A DNA stretch of 64,000 nt from Methylovirgula sp. 4M-Z18 (GCF_037890675.1 NZ_CP149574.1:1426001-1490000), one strand, 5' to 3'; positions 1 through 10,660 are shown, counted from the stretch's first letter. The notes: generated by a model from the letters alone, not told the origin. Made by a program: numbers and translations.

Positions 1-1
1 C

Positions 2-301
2 GTCAAAAAGATCCTTGGATTGGAGTTTGGCCTTCTCACCGACGATCAGCGGCAGAAATATCAGATCAAGGACGATGCAAAGGGCGTGCTGATCACCAAC
101 GTCAATCAGGATTCGCCGGCCGCCGAGAAGGGGCTGCAAGCGGGCATGCTGGTGGACGAAGTCAATCAGACCGAGGTGAAGACGCCGACCGATGTGGCCA
201 ATGCCATCGCCGATTTGAAAAAATCGGGGAAGAAGACGGCGCTCTTGCGCGTGATCGACAGCCGCGGCGACGTGCGCTTCATCGCGTTGGCGATCGAGTG
301 A
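2..301 (+). CDS. HtrA/DegP-type serine protease, C-terminal PDZ domain (5' end outside window)
   Basis: This is the last 99 codons of a larger gene; the frame is open to the window edge. The segment GVLITNVNQDSPAAEKGLQ followed by AGMLVDEVNQ and ADLKKSGKKTALLRV is the carboxylate-loop and body of a PDZ domain of the kind found at the C-terminus of periplasmic HtrA/DegP proteases, where it binds exposed hydrophobic C-termini of misfolded envelope proteins. The protease domain is not in the window, so catalytic residues cannot be checked. A site-2 protease or another PDZ protein is possible but less likely, because the protein ends right after the PDZ, as DegP does. Confidence 0.8.
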   Translation, partial: VKKILGLEFGLLTDDQRQKYQIKDDAKGVLITNVNQDSPAAEKGLQAGMLVDEVNQTEVKTPTDVANAIADLKKSGKKTALLRVIDSRGDVRFIALAIE

Positions 302-477
302 TGCGATTGCATTCTCCTCTTGCGTTTTTCGATGCCAACGGCCTTTATTTTGGATGCATGTGACATCGGCGATTGTCGTCCTGGGCGGGCCCTGGGACGC
401 GCCGCCGCTGGAGGCCGTTCGCGCGCGCGAGGAGCCGGGGCACAATGAGAATAACGAATCGGCCACCGCGCGGGGCT

Positions 478-505
478 CACATCCCGGGCCAGGCCCGGGG
501 TGACA
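478..505. repeat. Short palindromic repeat, family C (CCCGGGCC-AGGCCCGGG type)
   Basis: Between the protease and the first Kir channel (302-530) I see no gene. The stretch contains a hairpin of the form catcccgggcc-aggcccgggg-tgac. Related copies lie at 19128-19254 and 58974-59100, so it belongs to a dispersed intergenic repeat family. It may act as a terminator-like hairpin, but no T-run follows. Confidence 0.55.
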
Positions 506-530
506 TTGTGGCATTCATATCGGTCGCGGC

Positions 531-1460
531 ATGCACCTGCTGGCAGCATTAATCGCTCGGACCGCGACGAAGCGGCACGAACGCCGGACGCGCACCCGCC
601 GTTTCGAGATTGACCAGACGCAGTTCGTCACGACCGGGGCGGCGGCGCTTGGGTGGAGCGATTTTTATTACATGAGCATAACGGTCCGCTGGCCGGCGTT
701 CATTGCCGGTGCGGTCGCCGTCTTTCTGCTCATGAATGGCGTTTTTGCCGTGCTCTACGCCTTGGGCAAGGATGCAATCGCCAATCTGCCGCCCGAACAC
801 CCATTCTATCTGTTCTATTTCAGCGTTGAGACGCTTTCGACCGTCGGCTACGGCTACATGTATCCGCAGACGCACTATGGTCATATCGTTGCATCGGCCG
901 AAATGTTTTGCGGCCTTGCCTATGCGGCCGCGATGACGGGGCTGATTTTTGCGCGCTTCTCGCGGCCGAAAGCCCAGATCATCTTTGCGCATCAGCCGGT
1001 GATCGGCACGGTCGACGGCCAACAGACATTCACCGTGCGCCTCGCCAATGCGCGCACGAGCATCGTGACCGATGCGTCGGCGCGCCTATGGTATGGACGC
1101 AGCGGCGTCACCGCCGAGGGCACCACGTTTTATCGTTATCACGAACTCAAATTGCAGCGCGCTGAAAATCCGACATTCGCGCTGACCTGGTCGGTTTTTC
1201 ATACCATTGACGAGACGAGCCTGCTCTATGGCGCGACCCCGGAGTCGATGGCGGCGGAAGACGGCGAGTTCCGCATTTCCGCCGAGGGGCTCGACGAAAA
1301 TTACGGCGCGCCGGTGCATGCCCAGGCCCACTACGATCACGACATCGTGCGGTGGAACCATCGCTATGTCGATATCATCTCGCGGAAGGCGGAAGACGTC
1401 TTCCACGTCGACATGGCGCGCTTTCACGATATCGAGCCATTGCTCGGCACGGCCCAATAA
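531..1460 (+). CDS. Inward-rectifier potassium channel, KirBac type (paralog 1)
   Basis: A 309-residue inner-membrane K+ channel. An amphipathic slide-helix region (WSDFYYMSITVRWPAF, about residues 42-57) precedes TM1 (about 56-76). The pore helix and the selectivity filter T-V-G-Y-G (residues 104-108) follow, then TM2 (about 117-142). The rest is an all-beta immunoglobulin-like cytoplasmic domain with typical Kir strings (FTVRLANAR, ENPTFALTWSVFHTIDETS). Length fits the family (about 300-340). The start is uncertain because no clear ribosome site precedes 531, but a start much further in would remove the slide helix. It is strongly similar to the channel at 3486-4448; the segment from IANLPPEHP to the end of the filter is identical. 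Confidence 0.9.
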   Translation: MHLLAALIARTATKRHERRTRTRRFEIDQTQFVTTGAAALGWSDFYYMSITVRWPAFIAGAVAVFLLMNGVFAVLYALGKDAIANLPPEHPFYLFYFSVETLSTVGYGYMYPQTHYGHIVASAEMFCGLAYAAAMTGLIFARFSRPKAQIIFAHQPVIGTVDGQQTFTVRLANARTSIVTDASARLWYGRSGVTAEGTTFYRYHELKLQRAENPTFALTWSVFHTIDETSLLYGATPESMAAEDGEFRISAEGLDENYGAPVHAQAHYDHDIVRWNHRYVDIISRKAEDVFHVDMARFHDIEPLLGTAQ

Positions 1461-1642
1461 TTTGCGCACAATCCCTTTCTAAGCCCGTCCTTCGCCTTAA
1501 CGCTTTCCTTATGCCCCTACGGCGCTTTCCGTCTCGAATGCTTATGCCGGCGCGCTGATAATGCCGCGCATGAACCAATGAGCCCGGCAAGCACCAGACC
1601 TGCGAAATCATTTGGACGCGGGATTTTGCGAGGACATTTGCA

Positions 1643-3352
1643 TTGACACTTTATGGTTTCCTCGAGATCGGCGTAACCTTGGCGCTGGTTGTGCTCGCGG
1701 CTTATCCGCTGGGACTTTTCATGGCCGAAGTGCTGGAGGGCCGACGACATGTCGTGGCGCCAGCGCTGCGGTCGGTCGAGCGAGGCTTCTATCGCCTAGC
1801 TGGTATCGACCCCGAGGCCGGGCAGGGATGGCTCGAGTATGCGGTGGCGATGTTGGCCTTTTGCGCCGCCTGTCTGTTCAGCCTTTATGCGGTGCTGCGA
1901 TGTCAGGCGTTCCTGCCGCTCAACCCCCAAGGTTTCCCCGGCGTGCCGCCGGACCTCGCTTTCAACATCGCCGTCAGTTTCATTACCAACACCAATTGGC
2001 AGGCCTATGCGGGCGAGACGACGCTCAGCCCCTTCACGCAAATGGTCGGTCTCACCACCCACAATTTCCTCGATTCCGCCGCGGCGACCGGGATGGCCGC
2101 GGCCCTGATCCGCGGCTTTTCTGGCCATGAATCGCAAACGGTCGGCAATTTCTGGGCCGATGTCACACGGGTCACGCTCTATATTCTCTTGCCGGTTTCC
2201 ATCATCCTCGCGCTGCTTTTTGTCTTCCTCGGTGTGCCGCAGACCCTGACCACGTCGGTCACCGCGACGACGCTCGAAGGCGGCTCTCAGGTGATCGCGC
2301 TCGGGCCGGTGGCGAGCCAAGAGGCGATCAAGCTGATTGGCGACAATGGCGGCGGCTTTTTCAATGCCAACTCGGCTCATCCATTCGAGAATCCGAGCGT
2401 TTGGTCCAATATCGTCCAGAATTGGTGCCAACTGGTCCTGCCCGTCGCCCTGGTCTTCGCCTTTGGCCGTATGGTCGGCAGTCTGCGGCAGGCGCGCGTG
2501 CTGCTGCTCACCATGGGGGCGATCTTCTGCGTCGGCCTGCTGGTTTTCTACTGGGCGGAAACCCAGGGCAATCCGGCCCTCACGGCGCTGGGAGTCGATC
2601 CAACCCTGGGCAATCTGGAAGGCAAGGATTTGCGCTTTGGCCAGGCGGGGGCCGCACTCTTTGCCGCCGCGACCACGGGGACGGGTACCGGCGCCTCGAA
2701 TGCCGTGCTCGAATCCATGACGCCGCTCGGTGGTTTTGCCGCGATGTCCAACCTGCTGTTCGGCTGCATCGCGCCGGGCGGGGTGGGGACGGGGCTCTAC
2801 AGTTTGCTGGTGCTAGCGTTGCTTACCGCTTTTCTCGGCGGGCTTATGGTCGGCCGCACGCCGGAATATCTGGGCAAGAAGATCGCCGCGCGGGAAATGC
2901 AACTGGCGATTCTGGCACTGATGATCTCGCCGCTGCTGCTGCTTGGCCTCGCCGGCGCGTCGGTCCTGCTGCAATCGGCGCGCGACAGTCTCGGCGCCGG
3001 TGGGCCGCACGGCTTGAGCGAGGTCCTTTATGCCTATGCCTCGAGCGTATCGGACAATGGCTCGGCCTTCGCCGGCCTCAACGCCAATACGCCCTGGTAC
3101 AATCTGACGACGGGGATCGCCATGTTCCTCGGCCGCTTCGCCCATGTGATCCCGATTCTGGCGATTGCCGGTGCGCTCGCCAAGAAAAAGCGCACGGCGC
3201 CGTCGGCCGGGATGCTGCCGACCGATGGGGGCCTCTTCACGCTGTTCCTGCTGGCGGTCGTGATCATCATCACGCTGCTGCAATATCTGCCCGCCCTGGC
3301 ACTCGGGCCGCTCGCCGAACATTTCCTCTATGTGCAGGGCAAGTTGTTCTAG
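1643..3352 (+). CDS. kdpA: KdpA, K+-binding/translocating subunit of the Kdp ATPase, without kdpB/C beside it
   Basis: A 569-residue polytopic membrane protein matching KdpA (E. coli form about 557). It starts at TTG with GAGGA eight bases upstream. The four P-loop-like filter regions are recognisable: TNTNWQAYAGE, NGGGFFNANSAHPFENP, TTGTGTGASNA and SVSDNGSAFAGL. In the KdpFABC complex this subunit selects K+ and KdpB supplies ATP hydrolysis. Here kdpB, kdpC, kdpF and the kdpDE sensor are all missing from the neighbourhood: the gene is followed by a KirBac channel and then by unrelated genes. The frame is intact with no sign of decay. Either kdpBC lie elsewhere in the genome or KdpA works without its pump partner. 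Confidence 0.95.
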   Translation: MTLYGFLEIGVTLALVVLAAYPLGLFMAEVLEGRRHVVAPALRSVERGFYRLAGIDPEAGQGWLEYAVAMLAFCAACLFSLYAVLRCQAFLPLNPQGFPGVPPDLAFNIAVSFITNTNWQAYAGETTLSPFTQMVGLTTHNFLDSAAATGMAAALIRGFSGHESQTVGNFWADVTRVTLYILLPVSIILALLFVFLGVPQTLTTSVTATTLEGGSQVIALGPVASQEAIKLIGDNGGGFFNANSAHPFENPSVWSNIVQNWCQLVLPVALVFAFGRMVGSLRQARVLLLTMGAIFCVGLLVFYWAETQGNPALTALGVDPTLGNLEGKDLRFGQAGAALFAAATTGTGTGASNAVLESMTPLGGFAAMSNLLFGCIAPGGVGTGLYSLLVLALLTAFLGGLMVGRTPEYLGKKIAAREMQLAILALMISPLLLLGLAGASVLLQSARDSLGAGGPHGLSEVLYAYASSVSDNGSAFAGLNANTPWYNLTTGIAMFLGRFAHVIPILAIAGALAKKKRTAPSAGMLPTDGGLFTLFLLAVVIIITLLQYLPALALGPLAEHFLYVQGKLF

Positions 3353-3485
3353 CCGGCGACGCCACGATTTGTGCGCGGCGCGCCGGCCGTGGTATTGTCC
3401 TTGGCGCATTGATCGCTAATTGAATAGGAACTTCGTTTGCCGCATTATCGGCATGGTTCCTTTTCCGCGCAATTCGTCAGGGCCA

Positions 3486-4448
3486 ATGAAAGTTCACTAC
3501 CACAAGCCGCATGTCCGGAGATTGAGCTTTGGCGGCCGGCAAGTCGTTTCCACCGGCCTCGACGCGCCGATATGGGGCGATTTCTATCACAATGCCATGA
3601 CCAAGACCTGGCCGGTCTTCATGGCCGGCGCCGTCGTCGTGTTCCTGGCCCTTAACCTCATTTTCGCGCTGCTGTTCGCGCTCGTGCCGGGTTGCATCGC
3701 CAACCTGCCGCCCGAACACCCATTCTACCTGTTCTATTTCAGCGTCGAAACGCTATCGACCGTCGGCTACGGCTATATGTACCCGCAGACCCATTACGGC
3801 CATGTGGTCGCCTCGACCGAAATGTTCTGCGGTCTTGTTTACGCGGCCGTGATGACGGGGCTGATTTTTGCCCGCTTCTCGCGGCCCAAGGCGCGGTTCA
3901 TTTTCGCCAGGAGCCCGACGATCAGCATGCACGACGGCGTGCGCACGTTCAGCGTGCGCCTCGCCAATGCGCGGCACAATGTCTTGACCAATGCGTCGGC
4001 GCGGTTGTGGTATTTGCGCGATGAAGTGTCGGCCGAGGGGGTCACCTACCGCCGCTTCTACGAGTTGAGGTTGCAGCGCAGCGAGAATCCGACCTTCGCG
4101 CTGAGCTGGGCGCTGTTCCACACGATCGACGAGACGAGTCTGCTTTACGGCGTCCGGCCGGAGGATCTCGAAGCGATGCGAGCCGATTTCATCATCACGG
4201 CGCAAGGCCTCGACGAAAGTTACGGCTCGATCGTGAACGCGCGCGAGCGATATTCTTATGACGATGTGCGCTGGGAGCACCGCTATGTCGATATCATCCG
4301 CCGCAAGCCCAATGGCGTGATCCATATCGACATGGCTAAGTTCCACGATGTCGAGCCGATTGCGGCGGTGATCGAAGCCGCTGGCGAGGCAGTCCTTGTC
4401 GAAGCGATCGAGGTCAAGCCCGAGGAGCTGGAACCTCAATCTGAATGA
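3486..4448 (+). CDS. Inward-rectifier potassium channel, KirBac type (paralog 2)
   Basis: A 320-residue channel starting at MKVHYHKPH; the frame is open upstream to 3420, so a longer form cannot be excluded. The order is slide helix (IWGDFYHNAMTKTWPVF), TM1, pore with the TVGYGYMYP filter, TM2, and a Kir cytoplasmic beta domain. It is a clear duplicate of the channel at 531-1460 but carries an extra acidic C-terminal tail (EAIEVKPEELEPQSE). It sits 133 bases after kdpA, so kdpA and this channel may be cotranscribed. The 3' end overlaps the convergent EEP-family gene by 35 bases. Confidence 0.9.
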   Translation: MKVHYHKPHVRRLSFGGRQVVSTGLDAPIWGDFYHNAMTKTWPVFMAGAVVVFLALNLIFALLFALVPGCIANLPPEHPFYLFYFSVETLSTVGYGYMYPQTHYGHVVASTEMFCGLVYAAVMTGLIFARFSRPKARFIFARSPTISMHDGVRTFSVRLANARHNVLTNASARLWYLRDEVSAEGVTYRRFYELRLQRSENPTFALSWALFHTIDETSLLYGVRPEDLEAMRADFIITAQGLDESYGSIVNARERYSYDDVRWEHRYVDIIRRKPNGVIHIDMAKFHDVEPIAAVIEAAGEAVLVEAIEVKPEELEPQSE

Positions 4449-5520
4449 CGACGGGACAGTGGTCCGAAGCTTTCGGCCGGTCCCAGCCGATGCGCGGGTA
4501 GCGCGGCATGTTTTCGAGCCGCGGCACGCGGTAGGGCTGGCCCTTGCGAATCACCTCGGGCACGACATCCGGGTTGGCGGCGGCAAGGCGCGGTGAGAGC
4601 AAGATATAATCGAGCTGTGCGTGCTGATCCGAGCCGGAATGGTAATGGGTCCAGCGGTCGTCGACTGGGCGCCGTTCCATCACATTGACGGCGAAGCTGT
4701 CCTGCAGCAGCGGCGCCAAGGAGGTGCCGGCATCGGGCACGCCGTCGATCTGGTAATAATCGTTGAAATCGCCGCAGATCGCCCAATTGGCGCCCGCCGC
4801 ATGGGCGCCGAAGCGCCGCTCGATGATGCGCCGCACCGCGCTCGCTTCGGCGAAGCGGATCGGTGCGGTTTCCTTGCGCGCGTCGCCATGCGTCGAGAGC
4901 GGCTGCATCGACTTGAAATGGCAGATGTAGAGGGTGATCGGTGCGCCGCCAACGTCGAGATCGACCTCAAGGCAGTCGCGGCGGAAGATTGTCTTCGTCC
5001 GCGGTTCGCCGATCGCCTCCAGCGCGGCCCAGTCGAGGGATAAGTCCTTCAAATAGTCGTAAGTGAGCGTCGTGTGCGAGCGCAGGCTGACCTCCCGCCG
5101 CGCCATGACCGCCACATCGATGCCGCGCGTGTCATTGCCCGGCAGCACATGGCGATAATCGTAATAGAATTGCTGCGCCAGGGCCTGGCGCTCGTCTTGG
5201 CTCAGGCCCTTGGCGGCTTGCGCGAATTGTTGCCGAATGACCGGTTTCAGATAGCTGTCGTTGAAGACATTGAGCGCGTCCTCGTTGTCGACCTCCTGCA
5301 GGCAAACGACATCGGCCCGCGTTTCAGCGAGCGCGAGCGCAGTGAGCTGCCGAATATCGTCGGACGCGACCGCATCGAACGCCTTGCGCGCCGCCTCATA
5401 CTCGCGCTCGTCGTCGAAGGCGAAATTGCCGAGCAGCCGGCGGATGCGCATGGAGCGGCCGGAAAAATCGAACCGCGAGAACAGATTTTCGACGTTGAAT
5501 GTAGCGATGCGGATGGGCAT
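4414..5520 (-). CDS. Endonuclease/exonuclease/phosphatase (EEP) family hydrolase
   Basis: A 368-residue metal-dependent phosphoesterase of the DNase I/exonuclease III fold. Visible motifs are RIATFNVENLF at the N-terminus, VVCLQEVDN (metal Glu), GIDVAVMARR, YICHFKS, ICGDFNDYY (Asp-Asn pair) and ASDHCPVVIQIE (catalytic Asp-His) near the C-terminus, so the active site looks complete. There is no signal peptide from this start. I chose MPIRIATFNVEN; the frame extends 14 codons upstream to 5562. The substrate cannot be deduced: members act on nucleic acids, phospholipids or sugar phosphates. The 3' end overlaps the convergent Kir gene. Confidence 0.8.
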   Translation of the reverse strand: MPIRIATFNVENLFSRFDFSGRSMRIRRLLGNFAFDDEREYEAARKAFDAVASDDIRQLTALALAETRADVVCLQEVDNEDALNVFNDSYLKPVIRQQFAQAAKGLSQDERQALAQQFYYDYRHVLPGNDTRGIDVAVMARREVSLRSHTTLTYDYLKDLSLDWAALEAIGEPRTKTIFRRDCLEVDLDVGGAPITLYICHFKSMQPLSTHGDARKETAPIRFAEASAVRRIIERRFGAHAAGANWAICGDFNDYYQIDGVPDAGTSLAPLLQDSFAVNVMERRPVDDRWTHYHSGSDQHAQLDYILLSPRLAAANPDVVPEVIRKGQPYRVPRLENMPRYPRIGWDRPKASDHCPVVIQIEVPAPRA

Positions 5521-5613
5521 GGGGAGCAGACGGCTTAAAGGAACGACCGGCAGCGTACTCAATCATGCGGGTCTTCGCCAGAGCGCAGGGGACGCGCCTC
5601 GCAGCCTGACCGC

Positions 5614-6126
5614 TTACCGCTGCTCCGGCTCGGCCGCCACTTCCATCGCCCAATAGACACGCAAATCCGTCTGCGGATCTTTCGCGATGGCGATGCCAAA
5701 GCGGGTGGCTTGTGGCAGCAGGAGATTGGCATTGTGTTCGGACGATGCCCGCCAGCCGGCCATGGCTTCTTGCAGCGAATAATAGCCGCCGCCGATATTC
5801 TCGGCGGCGCGGGTCGTGTCGATGCCCGCGCCCATGATGCGTCCGGAAAAGCTGCCGTCCACATTGTGCGACATGTCGTTTGCCTGCACCATCGCATTGG
5901 CCTGGCGCTGGGCCATGGCACTGAGCGCCGGGTCGAGCCGAACAGGAGGCAGGTTGTGGCTGGCGCGATAGGCGTTCAGCATTGCGGTGGCTTCGGCGGG
6001 ACTCAGTTGCACCCGCTCAACCGCGGCGATCGCTTGTGGGGTGAGTCTGTGGGTGCGGGTTGTGGGGCCGCTGCAAGCGGCAAGGGCGAGGCCGATTGCA
6101 AGGATTGCCGCGTGTTTGGGTTTCAT
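5614..6126 (-). CDS. CAP/SCP-domain lipoprotein
   Basis: A 170-residue secreted protein. The start MKPKHAAIL is preceded by AAGGAG and opens a lipoprotein signal ending in the lipobox L-A-A-C, so it should be anchored in an envelope membrane. The remainder is a CAP (cysteine-rich secretory/PR-1) domain: LNAYRASHNLPPVRLDP, ANDMSHN, RIMGAGI, AENIGGGYYS and WRASSEHNANLL, the usual order with the conserved His and Glu. Bacterial CAP proteins are of mostly unknown function. It stands alone between the EEP hydrolase and ilvC. Confidence 0.8.
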   Translation of the reverse strand: MKPKHAAILAIGLALAACSGPTTRTHRLTPQAIAAVERVQLSPAEATAMLNAYRASHNLPPVRLDPALSAMAQRQANAMVQANDMSHNVDGSFSGRIMGAGIDTTRAAENIGGGYYSLQEAMAGWRASSEHNANLLLPQATRFGIAIAKDPQTDLRVYWAMEVAAEPEQR

Positions 6127-6270
6127 TGAGGCATCTCCTTTCGGTACCACCCTAAGCGTGGCCACGCGTCCGGCTAGCGACTCCCGATACGATGATTGCC
6201 GCCACATCAAACAAAATCCGGCGCTGCCTTCACGACAACGCCGGATAACACCTTTAACCTTAAGCGAAGC

Positions 6271-7317
<1,047 letters not shown>

Positions 7318-7425
7318 TCAAAATCCCGGGTGCTTGTAGTGGGGTTCGCGGGTTGGGACAAGCCCGCGGCCTCAAGGAATGGGCGCTTTCCGGCGTGAAA
7401 CCGGAGCGCATCTGCCATGCGCCGG

Positions 7426-8025
7426 TCATTCCCAAACGAAGACCGGAATGAGGGAGGCGACGAGCAGTGCCGCCATGACGAAATTGAAAACCTTCAGCCG
7501 TTTTGGATCGCTCAGCCAGCCGCGCATCGCCGTGCCGAAAGCCGCCCAAAGCGTCGTGGCCGGGACGGTGACGATCAGAAACACCAGCGTGACGACACCC
7601 ATGGTCAGGGCATAGGTGTCGGCCAGCGTATAGGTGGCGCAGGCGGTGACGGCCATCATCCAGGCCTTGGGATTGACCCATTGGAAGGCCGCACCTTGCA
7701 GGAAGCTCATCGGGTTGCCCGCGGCGGCGCCATCGTTCAGCGGACCTGAGCCGGCGATCTTCCGGGCGAGCCAAAGGAGATAGGCGGCGCCGGCATATTT
7801 CAGAATGACATAAAGCACCGGAAAACGCGCGAACACCGGCCCAAGGCCAAAGCCCACCAGCGCCACCATCAGCGTGAAGCCAAGGCTGATGCCAAGCAGC
7901 AGCGGCATGGTACGGCTGAGCCCGAAATTGAGCCCGGACGTCAGCAGCAGCAGATTGTTCGGTCCGGGCGTGGCCGAACCGACAAAAGCGAACAGTGTGA
8001 GGGGCAGGAAAAGGCTGAGGGGCAA
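7426..8025 (-). CDS. LysE/RhtB-family amino acid exporter
   Basis: A 199-residue inner-membrane protein with about six hydrophobic segments. The family N-terminus FVGSATPGPNNLLLLTSG is followed by LGISLGFTLMVALVG and GAAYLLWLARK. I chose the TTG at 8025, which has GGAAGG upstream and follows the ilvH stop by 22 bases; an upstream start would overlap ilvH. LysE-type carriers export amino acids or their derivatives. Its place between ilvH and ilvC suggests, as inference, relief of branched-chain amino acid overflow. Confidence 0.85.
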   Translation of the reverse strand: MPLSLFLPLTLFAFVGSATPGPNNLLLLTSGLNFGLSRTMPLLLGISLGFTLMVALVGFGLGPVFARFPVLYVILKYAGAAYLLWLARKIAGSGPLNDGAAAGNPMSFLQGAAFQWVNPKAWMMAVTACATYTLADTYALTMGVVTLVFLIVTVPATTLWAAFGTAMRGWLSDPKRLKVFNFVMAALLVASLIPVFVWE

Positions 8026-8047
8026 GACGTTTGCGCCTTCCGTGTCC

Positions 8048-8611
8048 TTACATCGCCATCGGGCCGCGCTTGATGGCGGCAACGCCGGTGCGCGAGACCT
8101 CGACTAGGCCGATGGGGCGCATCAGCTCGACGAATTGATCGATCTTGCCGGTATTGCCGGTCAATTCGAACACGAAGCTTTCGGTGGTCGCGTCGATGAC
8201 GCGGGCGCGGAACGCGTCCGCGAGGCGCAAGGCCTCGACGCGGTTGTCGCCCTTGCCGGCGACCTTCACCATGGCGAGTTCGCGCTCGATCGCGCCGCCG
8301 ACGATCGTGAGGTCGGTCACGCGATGCACCGGCACGATGCGCTCGAGCTGATGGCTGATCTGCTCGATCGCTTCGGGCGTGCCGGAGGTGACGATGGTGA
8401 TGCGCGACAGATGGGTCTCATGCGCAACTTCGGCGACAGTGAGACTTTCGATATTGTAGCCGCGGCCCGAGAACAGGCCGATGACACGCGCCAGGACGCC
8501 GGGCTCGTTGTCGACGAGAACCGAGAGCGTGTGGAATTCGATATTCGACTTGCCGATGGCCGAGGAATAAGGGGAGGGCGGCGAAGCGGGGGCAGGAGCG
8601 GGTGCGTTCAT
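8048..8611 (-). CDS. ilvH: Acetolactate synthase small (regulatory) subunit
   Basis: A 187-residue protein with an N-terminal ACT domain (HTLSVLVDNEPGVLARVIGLFSGRGYNI) that binds valine for feedback control, and the conserved C-terminal domain (REL-AMVKV, ARVIDATTESFVFELTG). It activates the large subunit encoded upstream. About 25 residues rich in Ala and Pro precede the ACT domain, a little longer than the E. coli form. A 225-base gap carrying inverted repeats separates it from ilvI. Confidence 0.95.
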   Translation of the reverse strand: MNAPAPAPASPPSPYSSAIGKSNIEFHTLSVLVDNEPGVLARVIGLFSGRGYNIESLTVAEVAHETHLSRITIVTSGTPEAIEQISHQLERIVPVHRVTDLTIVGGAIERELAMVKVAGKGDNRVEALRLADAFRARVIDATTESFVFELTGNTGKIDQFVELMRPIGLVEVSRTGVAAIKRGPMAM

Positions 8612-8638
8612 GGGGTAGTGATTCCTAACGAGTTGATC

Positions 8639-8823
8639 CCTTCTCCCCGCGTGCGGGGAGAAGGTGGCGCGGAGCGCCGGATGCAGGAGGTGTGACTGGG
8701 TGAGATCTAAAATGTCTTGGGCGCGGCAGCATTTTTAAAAAATGAGTGCTCACCCAGTCGTTCGTCCCTCATCCGTCACGCTTTGCGTGCCACCTTCTCC
8801 CGCGGCTTCGCCGCGGGAGAAGG
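8639..8823. repeat. Inverted pair of family A palindromic repeats between ilvI and ilvH
   Basis: Two copies of a dispersed element face each other. The first (8639-8664) is a ccttctcccc/ggggagaagg hairpin followed by a tail ending near 8688. The second (8766-8823) has the form ccctcatccg, cgcttTgcgtgccac, then a ccttctcccgc/gcgggagaagg hairpin. Related copies occur at 16367, 18003, 20291, 53740, 55434, 56438 and 56552. They fill much of the ilvI-ilvH spacer and could form long RNA structures inside the operon. Confidence 0.7.
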
Positions 8824-8836
8824 AATACGCGCCGCA

Positions 8837-10597
8837 TCACACCAGCATCTTGCCTTTTTCGTCGATGACATTGCCGACATCTTCCGTGGCGTCGCCAAGG
8901 ATCATGTCGTTATGGGCTTTGCCCGACGGGATCATCGGGAAACAGTTTTCCGTCTTGTCGACGATGCAATCCATGATCACCGCTTTCGGCGAATTGATCA
9001 TTTCCATAATGGCCTCATCGAGCTTGGCCGGATCGCTGACGCGGATGCCGTGCGCGCCATAGGCTTCGGCGAGTTTGACGAAGTCGGGCAGGGCCGCCGA
9101 ATAGCTCTCCGAATAGCGTCCGCCGTGCAGCAGTTCCTGCCATTGCCGCACCATGCCCATATATTCATTGTTGAGAATGAAGATCTTGATGGGCAGGCGG
9201 TGCTGCAGCGCCGTCGACATTTCCTGCATGTTCATCAGCACCGAGGCTTCGCCGGCGATGCAAACAACCAGCGATTTGGGATGCGCCATCTGCACGCCGA
9301 CCGCCGACGGCAGGCCATAGCCCATCGTGCCGAGGCCGCCCGAGGTCATCCAGCGGTTCGGTTCCTCGAAATGATAATGCTGCGCCGCCCACATCTGATG
9401 CTGGCCGACTTCCGTCGTGACATAGGTGTCGCGGTCCTTGGTGAGCTCGTACAAACGCTGGATCGCATATTGCGGCTTGATGATCGAGGTCGAGTTGCGA
9501 AAGGCGAGCGATTTGCGCTGCCGCCACAGATTGATCTGCTTCCACCAACCGTCGAGCGAGGGCTTCGAGGCGGACGCGCCCTCGATGCGCCACAGCCGCA
9601 CCATCTCCTCGAGCACATGGCCGCAATCGCCGATGATCGGCAGATCGACGCGCACGTTCTTGTTGATTGACGAGGGATCGATGTCGATATGGATCTTCTT
9701 CGAGCCCGGCGCGAAGGCATCGAGCCGGCCGGTGATGCGGTCGTCGAACCGCGCGCCGACGGCGATCATCAGGTCGCAATCGTGCATGGCATTATTGGCC
9801 TCGAACGTGCCGTGCATGCCGAGCATGCCCAGCCAGTTCTTGCCCGAAGCCGGATAGGCGCCAAGGCCCATCAGGGTCGAGGTGATCGGAAAGCCGGTCA
9901 GCGCCACGAGTTCGCGCAGCAGCGCGGAGGCCGCGGGTCCGGAATTGATCACGCCGCCGCCGGTGTAGAAGATCGGGCGCTTGGCCTTCATCATCATGTC
10001 GATGGCGTGCTTGATCTTGCCGGCATCGCCCTTGAGCTGCGGCCGATAGGTCTTGTGATGCACGTTCTTCGGCCCCGTATAGGTGCCGAGGGCGAATTGC
10101 ACGTCTTTGGGAATGTCGATCACCACCGGGCCAGGACGGCCGCTGGAGGCGACATAGAAAGCCTCGTGCAGAATGCGTGGCAGATCTTCGACGCGCTTCA
10201 CTAGGTAATTGTGCTTGGTGCAATGGCGGGTGATGCCCACCGTGTCGCATTCCTGGAACGCGTCCGAGCCGATGAGGTGGGTCGGCACCTGGCCGGTGAT
10301 GCACACGAGCGGGATGGAATCCATCAAGGCGTCGGTGAGGCCGGTGACCGCATTGGTCGCACCGGGGCCAGAGGTGACGAGTAGCACGCCGACTTTGCCG
10401 GTCGAGCGCGCATAGCCTTCGGCCGCATGGGCCGCGCCTTGCTCGTGCCGCACCAGAATGTGCTTGACATGGTTCTGCTGAAAGATCGCGTCATAAATCG
10501 GCAGCACGGCACCGCCCGGATAGCCGAAGATCGTATCCACGCCCTGATCTTTCAGGGCTTGGACGATCATGTCCGCTCCGCTCATCTGCTTTGACAT
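8837..10597 (-). CDS. ilvI: Acetolactate synthase large (catalytic) subunit
   Basis: A 586-residue ThDP enzyme that condenses two pyruvates, or pyruvate and 2-oxobutyrate, in the first common step of branched-chain amino acid synthesis. Visible features: [13 protein letters not shown]; the catalytic Glu in [15 protein letters not shown]; the central FAD-binding domain; and the ThDP-binding segment from the C-terminal GDATEDVG-distal [12 protein letters not shown] region back to the [14 protein letters not shown] motif. The usual GDG of the metal site reads GEA ([10 protein letters not shown]). Two ATGs are adjacent (10600 and 10597); GGAG is better spaced for the second. An attenuator leader lies upstream. 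Confidence 0.95.
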   Translation of the reverse strand: MSKQMSGADMIVQALKDQGVDTIFGYPGGAVLPIYDAIFQQNHVKHILVRHEQGAAHAAEGYARSTGKVGVLLVTSGPGATNAVTGLTDALMDSIPLVCITGQVPTHLIGSDAFQECDTVGITRHCTKHNYLVKRVEDLPRILHEAFYVASSGRPGPVVIDIPKDVQFALGTYTGPKNVHHKTYRPQLKGDAGKIKHAIDMMMKAKRPIFYTGGGVINSGPAASALLRELVALTGFPITSTLMGLGAYPASGKNWLGMLGMHGTFEANNAMHDCDLMIAVGARFDDRITGRLDAFAPGSKKIHIDIDPSSINKNVRVDLPIIGDCGHVLEEMVRLWRIEGASASKPSLDGWWKQINLWRQRKSLAFRNSTSIIKPQYAIQRLYELTKDRDTYVTTEVGQHQMWAAQHYHFEEPNRWMTSGGLGTMGYGLPSAVGVQMAHPKSLVVCIAGEASVLMNMQEMSTALQHRLPIKIFILNNEYMGMVRQWQELLHGGRYSESYSAALPDFVKLAEAYGAHGIRVSDPAKLDEAIMEMINSPKAVIMDCIVDKTENCFPMIPSGKAHNDMILGDATEDVGNVIDEKGKMLV

Positions 10598-10635
10598 CAT
10601 TGGCTCCGTTTCGCGTGAGTTTGGAATTTTGAGCA

Positions 10636-10660
10636 ATAAAAAAGGCCCTCAGAGGGGCCT
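10636..10660 (-). terminator. Attenuator terminator upstream of ilvI
   Basis: Read on the minus strand, a GC hairpin (GGCCC-CTCTGA-GGGCC) is followed directly by TTTTTTATT, a textbook intrinsic terminator. It lies about 40 bases upstream of the ilvI start and about 30 bases downstream of the leader-peptide stop codon, the layout of a transcription attenuator. Confidence 0.85.
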
